Shown here: positions 36,598-44,030 of the stretch, piece after piece | Position numbering within the stretch: the stretch's first letter is position 1 | Layout of the letters: the number at the start of each line of letters is the position of its first letter | DNA from: Geodermatophilus poikilotrophus | GTDB taxonomy: Bacteria; Actinomycetota; Actinomycetes; Mycobacteriales; Geodermatophilaceae | Length of the DNA stretch: 64,000 bases | Assembly: GCF_900111455.1 (NCBI RefSeq) | Contig: NZ_FOIE01000003.1 | Span: forward strand, 372,001 to 436,000 | Reading direction: 5' to 3' | Notes under the pieces: generated by a model | Seen by the model: the letters and a program-made list of their open reading frames with translations, nothing else | Told to the model about the DNA's origin: nothing | Database searches by the model: none | Translations under genes and position numbers: made by a program

Positions 36598-37041
36598 TCA
36601 GCGCGCGTCCGGCAGGTCGTCGCCGGGACCGGTCCGCTGCCGGAGGCGCGCCCGCTCGCCGATGCGGGCCCGGACGGCCTCCTCGCTCAGGACCACCTGG
36701 ACGGTCGTGCCCCGGCCGAGCAGGCGACCCTCGCCGTCGACGGCGGCGCACTCGCAGGTCAGCCGGTTGCCGCGCACCTCGGCGCACCTGGCCGTGACGC
36801 GAACGGGGTCCCCGATCCAGCACGGGGCGAGGTGCTCCACCGACAGGGCGCTGCCGATGCCGGCCTCACCCGGCTCGAGGTGGCTGAGCAGCAGCTTCCG
36901 GCCGGCCTCCTCGAAGTGCTTGGCCATCGAGTAGGTCGCGTAGACCGGGTGGACCGGGCCGAGCTCGTCGAAGCGGACGGTCATCTCCGGCGTCACCACC
37001 ACGTCGAGGACGGCGGACGCGCCGACGGGGACGGGTCTCAC
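36598..37041 (-). CDS. Hotdog-fold acyl-CoA thioesterase (FlK-like) of the paa operon
   Basis: This 147-residue protein starts at GTG 37041, overlapping the upstream stop. VYATYSMAKHFEEAGRKLLL and EAGIGSALSVEHLAPCWIGD, then VRVTARCAEVRGNRLTCECA, is the hotdog layout of fluoroacetyl-CoA-thioesterase-like proteins, with the T-x-[SA] and conserved Glu/His (HFEEAG, VEHL). In phenylacetate operons a hotdog thioesterase (PaaI) rescues CoA from dead-end ring intermediates. This one is of a different hotdog subgroup but sits where PaaI would. The role is inferred from context. Confidence 0.78.
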   Translation of the reverse strand: MRPVPVGASAVLDVVVTPEMTVRFDELGPVHPVYATYSMAKHFEEAGRKLLLSHLEPGEAGIGSALSVEHLAPCWIGDPVRVTARCAEVRGNRLTCECAAVDGEGRLLGRGTTVQVVLSEEAVRARIGERARLRQRTGPGDDLPDAR

Positions 37042-37808
37042 GCGGGCACCCAGCGGGCGGGTCGCTTCTCGCGGAAGGCGGCGATGCCCTCCTGGCCCTC
37101 CTCGCCGGCGAACAGGCGCGCGGACAGCTCCAGCAGAGACGGGAACCGCTCGGCCAGGGGCCCGGTCCGTGCTGCGCGCAGCAATCGCTTGGTCTCGGCC
37201 AGGGCCAGCGGGGCGCCCTTGCCGAGCGCCTCGACCTGCGCGGCGACGCAGGCGTCGACGTCCTCGGCGGGGACGACGACGTCCACGAGCCCGCCGGCCA
37301 GGGCCAGCGGGGCCTCGAACACCTCGCCGGTGAGCATCAGCCGGTGCGCCACGTTGGGCACCATGCGCGGGAGGACGACGGCGGAGATCACCGCCGGGGC
37401 GATCCCGATCCGGACCTCGGTGAAGGCGAAGGTGGCCGCCTCGGCGGCGACCACCACGTCGCAGGCGGCCAGCAGACCCACGCCGCCGGCACGGGCCGGC
37501 CCGCGGACGACGCCCACCACCGGCTTGGGCGAGTCCCAGACCGCCTCCAGCAGGGCCGGGAACTCGTTCACGCCCTGGTCCTCGGCGGCGCCCCCGGCCG
37601 CCTCGGACAGGTCCATCCCCGAGCAGAACACCCGCCCGGTGTGGTCGAGCACGACCACCCGCACGGACTCGTCGGCGATCGCCTCGGTCAGCGCCGAGCG
37701 CAGCTGGGCGCGCATCGCCCGCGACAGCGCGTTGCGGTTGGCGGGGGAGTCGAGCGTCAGCGTGGCGACCCCGCGCCGACGCTCCACCTGCAGGACCCGG
37801 TCGCTCAT
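37038..37808 (-). CDS. Enoyl-CoA hydratase/isomerase family protein
   Basis: This 256-residue crotonase reads LDSPANRNALSRAMRAQLRS, then VVVLDHTGRVFCSGMDLSEA (oxyanion loop) and GPARAGGVGLLAACDVVVAA (second oxyanion residue), FAFTEVRIGIAPAVISAVVL with a conserved Glu, and REKRPARWVPA at the end. In the paa pathway such enzymes hydrate or isomerise the opened-ring CoA thioester (PaaF or PaaG). I cannot decide which. The stop overlaps the thioesterase GTG. ATG 37808 lies 5 bases after the paaE stop. Confidence 0.85.
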   Translation of the reverse strand: MSDRVLQVERRRGVATLTLDSPANRNALSRAMRAQLRSALTEAIADESVRVVVLDHTGRVFCSGMDLSEAAGGAAEDQGVNEFPALLEAVWDSPKPVVGVVRGPARAGGVGLLAACDVVVAAEAATFAFTEVRIGIAPAVISAVVLPRMVPNVAHRLMLTGEVFEAPLALAGGLVDVVVPAEDVDACVAAQVEALGKGAPLALAETKRLLRAARTGPLAERFPSLLELSARLFAGEEGQEGIAAFREKRPARWVPA

Positions 37809-37813
37809 CGGCG

Positions 37814-38908
37814 TCAGGCGTCGAAGTCGACGGTGACGGCGTCGGAGACCGGCACCGTCTGGCAGGTGAGCACGTAGCCGGCCTCGACCTCCTCGGGCTC
37901 GAGGGCGTAGTTGCGCCGCATCTCCACCTCGCCGTCGGTCACCCGCGCGCGGCAGGTGCCGCACACGCCGCCCTTGCAGGCGAACGGCAGGTCCGAGCGG
38001 ACCCGCTGGGCGGAGTCGAGGACCGTCTCGTCCTTGGGCAGGGCCAGCGTGGTCGAGCGGCCGTCGAGGACCACGGTGACCTGGCTGCTGGGACCGGTGA
38101 CGGTCTGGTCGTCGCCGCGGACCGGCTGCGGCGGGACGTCGTCGACGTAGAAAAGCTCCTGGTGCACCTTCTCCGACGGCACACCGAGCTCGGCGAGGAG
38201 GTCCCGGGCGTCGCTGACCATGCCGTGCGGGCCGCACAGCCACCAGTGGTCGACGCGCTCGACCTCGACCAGGTTCTCGACCAGGGCGCGCAGCCGGGCG
38301 CCGTCGAGCCGGCCGGTGGTCAGCTCGGCGTCGCGCGGCTCGCGGGACAGCACGTGCACCAGCTGCAGGCGGGGACCGTAGGCGTCCTTCAGGTCGGCCA
38401 GCTCGTCGGCGAACATCACCGTGTTGGTGCGGCGGTTGCCGTAGAACACGGTCACGGTCGACTGCCCGTCACGCAGCACGCTGGCGGCCAGCGACAGAGC
38501 CGGGGTGATGCCCGAGCCCGCGACGACGAAGACGTGGTCGGCCGGTGCCGACAGGTCGGCGGTGAACGTGCCCGACGGCGGCAGCACCTCGATCGCGTCG
38601 CCCGGCCGCACCTCGTGCACGAGGTAGGAGGAGAAGAAGCCGCCGGGGACCTCGCGGACGCCGACCCGTGGCGCGGCGCCCACCGGCGCGCAGATGGAGT
38701 ACGAGCGGCGCTCGTCCCGGTCCCCGTCGACCCGGCGCAGCGTGAGCGCCTGACCGGGCTGGAAGCGGTAGTCCTCGGCGAGCTCCTCGGGGACGTCGAA
38801 GGTGACCGCGACCGCGTCGTCGGTCAGCCGCTCGACCCTGGCCACCGTGAGCGGGTGGAACTGCGGCCGTCGCCGGGGTCGGGCGGGGGCCTCGGCGGGC
38901 GCGGTCAT
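37814..38908 (-). CDS. paaE: Phenylacetyl-CoA 1,2-epoxidase reductase subunit PaaE
   Basis: This 364-residue reductase carries electrons from NADPH to the PaaABC epoxidase. The FAD domain has RSYSICAP and GGFFSSYLV. The NAD(P) domain has FVVAGSGITPALSLAASVL and WLCGPHGMV. The C-terminal plant-type [2Fe-2S] ferredoxin domain has LPFACKGGVCGTCRARV and VLTCQ, giving C-x4-C-x2-C and the distant Cys. ATG 38908 overlaps the paaD stop (ATGA). Confidence 0.95.
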   Translation of the reverse strand: MTAPAEAPARPRRRPQFHPLTVARVERLTDDAVAVTFDVPEELAEDYRFQPGQALTLRRVDGDRDERRSYSICAPVGAAPRVGVREVPGGFFSSYLVHEVRPGDAIEVLPPSGTFTADLSAPADHVFVVAGSGITPALSLAASVLRDGQSTVTVFYGNRRTNTVMFADELADLKDAYGPRLQLVHVLSREPRDAELTTGRLDGARLRALVENLVEVERVDHWWLCGPHGMVSDARDLLAELGVPSEKVHQELFYVDDVPPQPVRGDDQTVTGPSSQVTVVLDGRSTTLALPKDETVLDSAQRVRSDLPFACKGGVCGTCRARVTDGEVEMRRNYALEPEEVEAGYVLTCQTVPVSDAVTVDFDA

Positions 38909-39432
38909 CAGATCTCCTTGAAGTGCTCGAACGGCTCGCCGCAGCGGCGGCAGCGGCGCAGGGCCTTGCAGGCGGTGGCGCTGAACTCGCTCTGCTCCAC
39001 GGTGTCGGGGGAGCCGCACTGCGGGCAGACGGCGGTGCGGCGGGTGGGCCCGAGCTGCAGCGGGATGGGGCCGGGGGAGCGGACCGGTGCGGTCCCGGGC
39101 GGGGCGATGCCGCCGGCGGCGAGCTTGCGGCGGCCGTCCTCGCTGATCCAGTCGCTCGTCCAGGCGGGGGAGAGCACCGTGCGGACGTCGACGTCGTGGA
39201 AGCCGGCCGTGTGCAGCGCGTGCAGCAGGTCGGCCCGCATGACGCCCATCGCCGGGCAGCCGGAGTACGTGGGCGTGATCTCGACGACGACGGTGCCGTC
39301 GTCCTCCCTGCGGACGTCGCGCAGCACCCCGAGGTCGGCGAGGGTCAGCATCGGCAGCTCGGGGTCGGTCACCGTCTCGGCCACGGCCCGGGGATCGGTC
39401 GGAGCGGTCCGCGGCAGCGTCACGGCGGTCAC
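38908..39432 (-). CDS. paaD: Phenylacetate degradation protein PaaD
   Basis: The 174-residue protein combines a DUF59/MIP18 N-terminal domain (AVAETVTDPELPMLTLADLG then ITPTYSGCPAMGVMRADLL) with a C-terminal zinc ribbon CPQCG ... CRRCG. It is needed for maturation of the iron centres of the epoxidase. It ends FEHFKEI. GTG 39432 overlaps the paaC stop. A second GTG at 39423 is possible. Confidence 0.93.
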   Translation of the reverse strand: MTAVTLPRTAPTDPRAVAETVTDPELPMLTLADLGVLRDVRREDDGTVVVEITPTYSGCPAMGVMRADLLHALHTAGFHDVDVRTVLSPAWTSDWISEDGRRKLAAGGIAPPGTAPVRSPGPIPLQLGPTRRTAVCPQCGSPDTVEQSEFSATACKALRRCRRCGEPFEHFKEI

Positions 39433-40337
39433 CAGGTCGCCGCCGGGTGCTGCCGGGCCAGCCCCTGCAGCGTGTCGAGCAGCTCGGTCAACTCCGGCCC
39501 GTGCTCCCCGAGACGGCCCCGGGGCCCGGTCTCGGCGGGCCACTCCGGCACGGAGAGCGTGGCCCGCTGGAGCACCTGGGTCAGCACGTCGCGCACCTCG
39601 TCGCGGACGCCGGCCGGGTCGACGGCGACCCCGGCTGCGGCCAGCCGGGTCTCGACGTCGGTCGCCGTGAACAGGTCGGCCAGCAGCGGCCACACCGCCG
39701 CGACGCCGTCCTGGGCGCGGCGGTGCGACTCCTCGGTGCCGTCGCCCAGGCGCAGCACCCAGCGGGCGGCGTGGTCCCGGTGGTAGGTCAGCTCCTTGAC
39801 GCCCTTGGCGGCGATCGCGGCGAGGACCGGGTCGCGGGAGTCGCGCAGCCGGGCGAAGACCGCGAGGCGGACGGTCGCAGCCGCGAGCAGCCGGAGCATC
39901 GTCCGGGCGAAGTCACCGTTCGGCGCCTCGACGAGCGCGGTGCTGCGGAACTCATCGGCGTCGCGGAAGTAGGCGAGCGCGTCCTCGTCGGGGATTGAGT
40001 CGGTGGCCAGGTCGCGGGAGCGGCCGAGCACGCCGACGGAGCCGGCGCGGGCGAGCAGCAGCCGGGCCTGACCGAGCAGGTCGAGGCCGATGTTGCCGAT
40101 CGCGACCTCCTCCTCGAGCTCCGGCGCGTTGGTGATCCACTGCGTCAGGCGCTGGGCGAGCACGAGGGCGTCGTCGCCGAGCATCAGGCAGTAGGCGCCG
40201 AGGTCGGCGGGGTCGATGCCGTCGGGGACGGTGGTGTCGACGCCGGCCAGGGGCTCGTCGAAGCCGGTGCCGAAGGCCCAGTGGCCCTCGTCGTCGTGGG
40301 CGTTGGACAGCGCCTCGTAGACGGTCTCCTCGTGCAT
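39429..40337 (-). CDS. paaC: Phenylacetyl-CoA 1,2-epoxidase structural subunit PaaC
   Basis: This 302-residue ferritin-like subunit pairs with PaaA. ADLGAYCLMLGDDALVLAQR, APELEEEVAIGNIGLDLLGQ and KGVKELTYHRDHAARWVLRL match PaaC. It preserves the fold with partial loss of the metal ligands, as usual for this non-catalytic partner. ATG 40337 (MHEETVYEALSNAHDDE). There are 78 bases of GC-rich sequence between paaB and paaC (40338-40415), unlike the overlaps elsewhere. Confidence 0.94.
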   Translation of the reverse strand: MHEETVYEALSNAHDDEGHWAFGTGFDEPLAGVDTTVPDGIDPADLGAYCLMLGDDALVLAQRLTQWITNAPELEEEVAIGNIGLDLLGQARLLLARAGSVGVLGRSRDLATDSIPDEDALAYFRDADEFRSTALVEAPNGDFARTMLRLLAAATVRLAVFARLRDSRDPVLAAIAAKGVKELTYHRDHAARWVLRLGDGTEESHRRAQDGVAAVWPLLADLFTATDVETRLAAAGVAVDPAGVRDEVRDVLTQVLQRATLSVPEWPAETGPRGRLGEHGPELTELLDTLQGLARQHPAATW

Positions 40338-40415
40338 GGTGACTCCCGTGGGTGGCCCCCTCCCAGGGGTCCCCGCGCCGAGGTACGAGGTGCGGGGGAG
40401 GAAGGGGGTCCTCTT

Positions 40416-40859
40416 TCAGATGTGGGGGACGTTCTCGGGGATCTCGTAGAACGTGGGGTGCCGGTAGACCTTGTCGCCGCTGGGGGCGAACAACGGGTCC
40501 TTCTCGTCGGGGCTCGAGGCGGTGATGTCGGCGGCCCTGACCACCCAGATGCTCACGCCCTCGTTGCGCCGGGTGTAGAGGTCCCGCGCGGCGTCGATGG
40601 CCATCTCGTCGTCCGGGGCGTGCAGCGAGCCGACGTGCACGTGGTTGAGCCCCCGCTTGCCGCGGACGAACACCTCGTACAGCGGCCAGTCGCGCCTCAC
40701 GGCCCGGCGGCGGGGCTCCACCGGCACCTCGGGGCCGGTCGGGATCGCGCCGTGCCCGCCCTCGGCGGTGACGGTGCCCGTCGGCTCGACCCCGCCCTCG
40801 TTCCGCTCCCCGGTCGCCGGCGCTCCCCGGGTCGTCGCCCTCGCGTCGGGGGTGCTCAC
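40416..40859 (-). CDS. paaB: Phenylacetyl-CoA epoxidase subunit PaaB, with N-terminal extension
   Basis: This is a 147-residue bridging subunit of the PaaABC complex. The conserved part begins at about residue 57 ([20 protein letters not shown]) and continues [20 protein letters not shown], then VWVVRAADI and [14 protein letters not shown]. The typical length is 95-110. The first 50 residues here are Gly/Glu/Thr-rich and probably disordered. GTG 40859 overlaps the paaA stop, which supports this start, but an internal start would restore normal length. Confidence 0.93.
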   Translation of the reverse strand: MSTPDARATTRGAPATGERNEGGVEPTGTVTAEGGHGAIPTGPEVPVEPRRRAVRRDWPLYEVFVRGKRGLNHVHVGSLHAPDDEMAIDAARDLYTRRNEGVSIWVVRAADITASSPDEKDPLFAPSGDKVYRHPTFYEIPENVPHI

Positions 40860-41821
40860 GCGACGGCTCCCTCGTGCTTGCGGGCGTAGGCCGTGGCCGC
40901 CTCGGTCACCCAGGCGTTGTCGTCGCGGGCTGCGCGCCGGCGGGCGAGGCGGATGGCGTTCATCGGGCCCTGGCCGCCGACGACCCGCTTGAACTCCTCC
41001 CAGTCGAGCTTGCCGAAGCGGTAGTGGCCGGTCTCGGGGTCGAACTCGAGCTCCGGGTCGGGGAACGTGACGCCGAGGACCTCGGCCTGCGGGACGGACA
41101 TGTCGACGAACTTCTGCCGCAGCTCGTCGTTGGTGTGCCGCTTGATGCCCCAGGCCATCGACTGCGCGGTGTTGGGGCTGTGCTCGTCAGGGGGGCCGAA
41201 CATCATCAGCGTCGGCCACCACCAGCGGTCGACGGCGTCCTGCACCATCGCCCGCTGCTCGTCGGTGCCGCGCATCATCGTCATCAGCAGCTCGTAGCCC
41301 TGCCGCTGGTGGAAGGACTCCTCCTTGCAGATGCGGATCATCGCCCGCGCGTAGGGGCCGTAGGAGGAGCGGCACAGCGGCACCTGGTTGCAGATCGCCG
41401 CGCCGTCGACCAGCCACCCGATGACGCCGACGTCGGCGTAGCTGAGCGTCGGGTAGTTGAAGATCGAGCTGTACTTCTGCTTCTGCTCGACCAGCTTGTC
41501 GGTCAGGTCCGCGCGGTCGGCGCCGAGGGTCTCCGCGGCCGAGTAGAGGTACATGCCGTGGCCGGCCTCGTCCTGCACCTTGGCCAGCAGGACCGACTTG
41601 CGCCGCAGGCTGGGGGCGGCCAGCAGCCAGTCGCCCTCGGGCTGCATCCCGATGATCTCCGAGTGCGCGTGCTGCGCCACCTGCCGGATCAGCGTCTTGC
41701 GGTAGCCCTCGGGCATCCAGTCCCGCGGCTCGATCCGGTGGTCGGCGGCGAGCGTGGCGTCGAACTGCTCCAGCAGCGCGGCCTCGTCGGGCGCGGGCCG
41801 TTCCAGGGTGGGCGCGGACAT
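40856..41821 (-). CDS. paaA: Phenylacetyl-CoA 1,2-epoxidase catalytic subunit PaaA
   Basis: This 321-residue di-iron oxygenase epoxidises the aromatic ring of phenylacetyl-CoA. Ligand motifs are [20 protein letters not shown] (E-x-x-H) and [20 protein letters not shown] (second E-x-x-H). [20 protein letters not shown] gives the first Glu. CoA-binding residues lie near [12 protein letters not shown]. First gene of paaABCDE, ATG 41821, 225 bases from divergent paaK, with a TetR-type palindrome starting 33 bases upstream. Confidence 0.96.
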   Translation of the reverse strand: MSAPTLERPAPDEAALLEQFDATLAADHRIEPRDWMPEGYRKTLIRQVAQHAHSEIIGMQPEGDWLLAAPSLRRKSVLLAKVQDEAGHGMYLYSAAETLGADRADLTDKLVEQKQKYSSIFNYPTLSYADVGVIGWLVDGAAICNQVPLCRSSYGPYARAMIRICKEESFHQRQGYELLMTMMRGTDEQRAMVQDAVDRWWWPTLMMFGPPDEHSPNTAQSMAWGIKRHTNDELRQKFVDMSVPQAEVLGVTFPDPELEFDPETGHYRFGKLDWEEFKRVVGGQGPMNAIRLARRRAARDDNAWVTEAATAYARKHEGAVA

Positions 41822-41853
41822 CTCGTCCCCTCGGGGGTGTGACGGCGATCCAT

Positions 41854-41875
41854 TTACTGACCGGACGGTCGGTAA
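41854..41875. promoter_or_regulatory. TetR-type operator upstream of paaA (probable PaaR site)
   Basis: The 22-base near-palindrome has half sites TTACTGACCG and CGGTCGGTAA with central GA, one mismatch. It resembles TetR-family PaaR operators I recall from corynebacteria. It lies in the paaA/paaK divergent region, and paaR itself follows paaK. Confidence 0.75.
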
Positions 41876-41961
41876 TCAGTGTGCACGATGCCGGGCCGCC
41901 GCACAAGTCCGCACCGACGAGTTCCTGCAGGGGCTTGACAGGCCCGGCCCGGGGGAGTTGA

Positions 41962-41985
41962 TTACCTGACCATCCGGTCGGTATT
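41962..41985. promoter_or_regulatory. Second TetR-type operator, upstream of paaK
   Basis: TTACCTGACCATCCGGTCGG then TATT shares CTGACC, three variable bases and CGGTCGGTA exactly with the site at 41854. Two sites 100 bases apart, one near each divergent start, fit joint repression of both paa transcripts. Confidence 0.7.
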
Positions 41986-42046
41986 TGGAGCGATGCCCTC
42001 CGCCGACCGTCCGGCGACGACGCTCAGGACCACGGAGGCCTCCGCC

Positions 42047-43393
42047 ATGACGGCTGTGACCAGCGAGCCCACCCGGCGCCTGGGAGCTCCTCCCGACCCG
42101 GACCTCCTCGACCCGGCGGAACGGCTGTCCGGCGAGGAGCTGCGCGCCCTCCAGCTCGAGCGGCTGCGGTGGACCCTGCAGCACGCCTACGAGAACGTGC
42201 CGCACTACCGGCAGGCCTTCGACGCGGCCGGCGTGCACCCCGACGACTGCCGGGAGCTCGCCGACCTGGCGAGGTTCCCCACCACCAGCAAGGCCGACCT
42301 GCGGGACAACTACCCGTTCGGGATGTTCGCCGTCCCGCAGGACCGGGTGCGCCGGGTGCACGCCTCGTCCGGCACGACCGGGCGGCCCACGGTCGTCGGC
42401 TACACCGAGCGCGACATCGGCACCTGGGCCACCGTCATGGCCCGTTCCATCCGGGCGGCCGGCGGTCGGCCCGGCGACAAGCTGCACAACGCCTACGGGT
42501 ACGGCCTGTTCACCGGCGGGCTGGGCGCCCACTACGGCGCGGAGGAGCTGGGCTGCACGGTCATCCCGGTCTCCGGCGGGATGACGCCACGCCAGGTCCA
42601 GCTGATCACCGACTTCGAGCCGAGGGTGATCATGGTGACGCCCTCGTACATGCTCACCGTGCTCGACGAGTTCGAGAAGCAGGGCCTGGACCCCAGGGCC
42701 AGCTCGCTGGAGATCGGCATCTTCGGCGCCGAGCCGTGGACCGAGCAGATGCGCCGGGAGATGGAGGAGCGCGCCGGCATCCACGCCGTCGACATCTACG
42801 GCCTGTCGGAGGTGATGGGCCCCGGCGTCGCCCAGGAGTGCGTCGAGACCAAGGACGGCCTGCACGTCTGGGAGGACCACTTCTACCCGGAGGTCATCGA
42901 CCCGCTCACCGGCGAGGTGCTCCCCGACGGCGAGCAGGGCGAACTGGTGTTCACCTCGCTCACCAAGGAGGCCATGCCGGTCATCCGGTACCGCACCCGC
43001 GACCTCACCCGGCTGCTGCCCGGCACCGCCCGGCCCGGCATGCGGCGCATGGAGAAGATCACCGGCCGCACCGACGACATGATCATCCTGCGCGGGGTCA
43101 ACCTGTTCCCGACCCAGATCGAGGAGATCGTGCTCCGGACCCCGGGTCTCTCCCCGCACTTCGCCCTGGAGCTGACCACCCGCGGCCGGATGGACCACCT
43201 CACCGCCCGGATCGAGGCCCGCCCCGACTGCCCGGCCGAGCGCCGCTCGGTCGCGGCCGCCGAGGTCGCCAAGGCGGTGAAGGACACCGTCGGCACCAGC
43301 ATCGAGGTGGTCGTCGTGGACCCGGAGACCCTGGCCCGGTCGATGGGCAAGCTCAAGCGGCTCTACGACCTCCGTGAGCGGACAGGGGCGTGA
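42047..43393 (+). CDS. paaK: Phenylacetate-CoA ligase PaaK
   Basis: This 448-residue adenylate-forming enzyme activates phenylacetate to phenylacetyl-CoA with ATP. VRRVHASSGTTGRPTVVGYT is the P-loop. YGYGLFTGGLGAHYGAEELG, FGAEPWTEQMRREMEERAGI, VDIYGLSEVMGPGVAQEC and the hinge RTDDMIILRGVNLFPTQIEE are PaaK signatures. ATG 42047 is preceded by CGGAGGC. An upstream in-frame ATG at 41993 would start at the operator and is less likely. The stop overlaps paaR. Confidence 0.95.
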   Translation: MTAVTSEPTRRLGAPPDPDLLDPAERLSGEELRALQLERLRWTLQHAYENVPHYRQAFDAAGVHPDDCRELADLARFPTTSKADLRDNYPFGMFAVPQDRVRRVHASSGTTGRPTVVGYTERDIGTWATVMARSIRAAGGRPGDKLHNAYGYGLFTGGLGAHYGAEELGCTVIPVSGGMTPRQVQLITDFEPRVIMVTPSYMLTVLDEFEKQGLDPRASSLEIGIFGAEPWTEQMRREMEERAGIHAVDIYGLSEVMGPGVAQECVETKDGLHVWEDHFYPEVIDPLTGEVLPDGEQGELVFTSLTKEAMPVIRYRTRDLTRLLPGTARPGMRRMEKITGRTDDMIILRGVNLFPTQIEEIVLRTPGLSPHFALELTTRGRMDHLTARIEARPDCPAERRSVAAAEVAKAVKDTVGTSIEVVVVDPETLARSMGKLKRLYDLRERTGA

Positions 43394-44004
43394 CCTCGAC
43401 CGAGAACGGCTCCCGGGTCCGCCGCGGCCGCCCGGGTCACTCGCTGGACTCGCTGCTCGACGTCGCCGTCGCCGTCTTCAACGAGCGCGGCTACGACGCG
43501 ACGAGCATGGAGGAGCTGGCCGCGCGGCTCGGCGTCACCAAGTCGGCGATCTACCACCACGTGTCCAGCAAGGTCGAGCTGCTCCGGCTGGCACTCGACC
43601 GGGCCCTGGACGCGCTGTTCGCCGTCACCGAGGAGCCGGGCGCCACCAGCGGGCCGGCCATCGACCGCCTCGAGCACGTCGTCCGCGGCTCGGTGCGCGT
43701 GCTCGCCGCCGAGCTGCCGTTCGTGACCCTGCTGCTGCGGGTGCGCGGCAACTCCCCGGTCGAGCAGGCGGCCCTCCAGCGACGTCGTCGGTTCGACCGC
43801 GTCGTCACCGACCTGGTCCGCGCCGCGGAGGAGGAGGGGGACGTCCGCCCCGACGTCGACCCCGCCATCACCAGCCGCCTGCTGTTCGGCACGGTCAACT
43901 CGCTGACCGAGTGGTACCGGCCGGACGGCGGCCTGTCCGCCGACGACCTCGCCGACGCGCTCGTCGCCACGACCTTCCAGGGCCTGCGCGCCCGCCCGTC
44001 CTGA
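43390..44004 (+). CDS. paaR: TetR-family transcriptional regulator, probable PaaR
   Basis: This 204-residue repressor has an N-terminal helix-turn-helix VAVAVFNERGYDATSMEELA then RLGVTKSAIYHHVSSKVELL, and an effector domain with ERVVRGSVRVLAAELPFVTL-type helices. PaaR proteins release DNA on binding phenylacetyl-CoA. GTG 43390 overlaps the paaK stop. The two palindromes at 41854 and 41962 are the probable targets. The assignment to PaaR rests on location. Confidence 0.88.
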   Translation: MTSTENGSRVRRGRPGHSLDSLLDVAVAVFNERGYDATSMEELAARLGVTKSAIYHHVSSKVELLRLALDRALDALFAVTEEPGATSGPAIDRLEHVVRGSVRVLAAELPFVTLLLRVRGNSPVEQAALQRRRRFDRVVTDLVRAAEEEGDVRPDVDPAITSRLLFGTVNSLTEWYRPDGGLSADDLADALVATTFQGLRARPS

Positions 44005-44030
44005 TCCACCCTCCGCCGAGGAGTCCCCCG

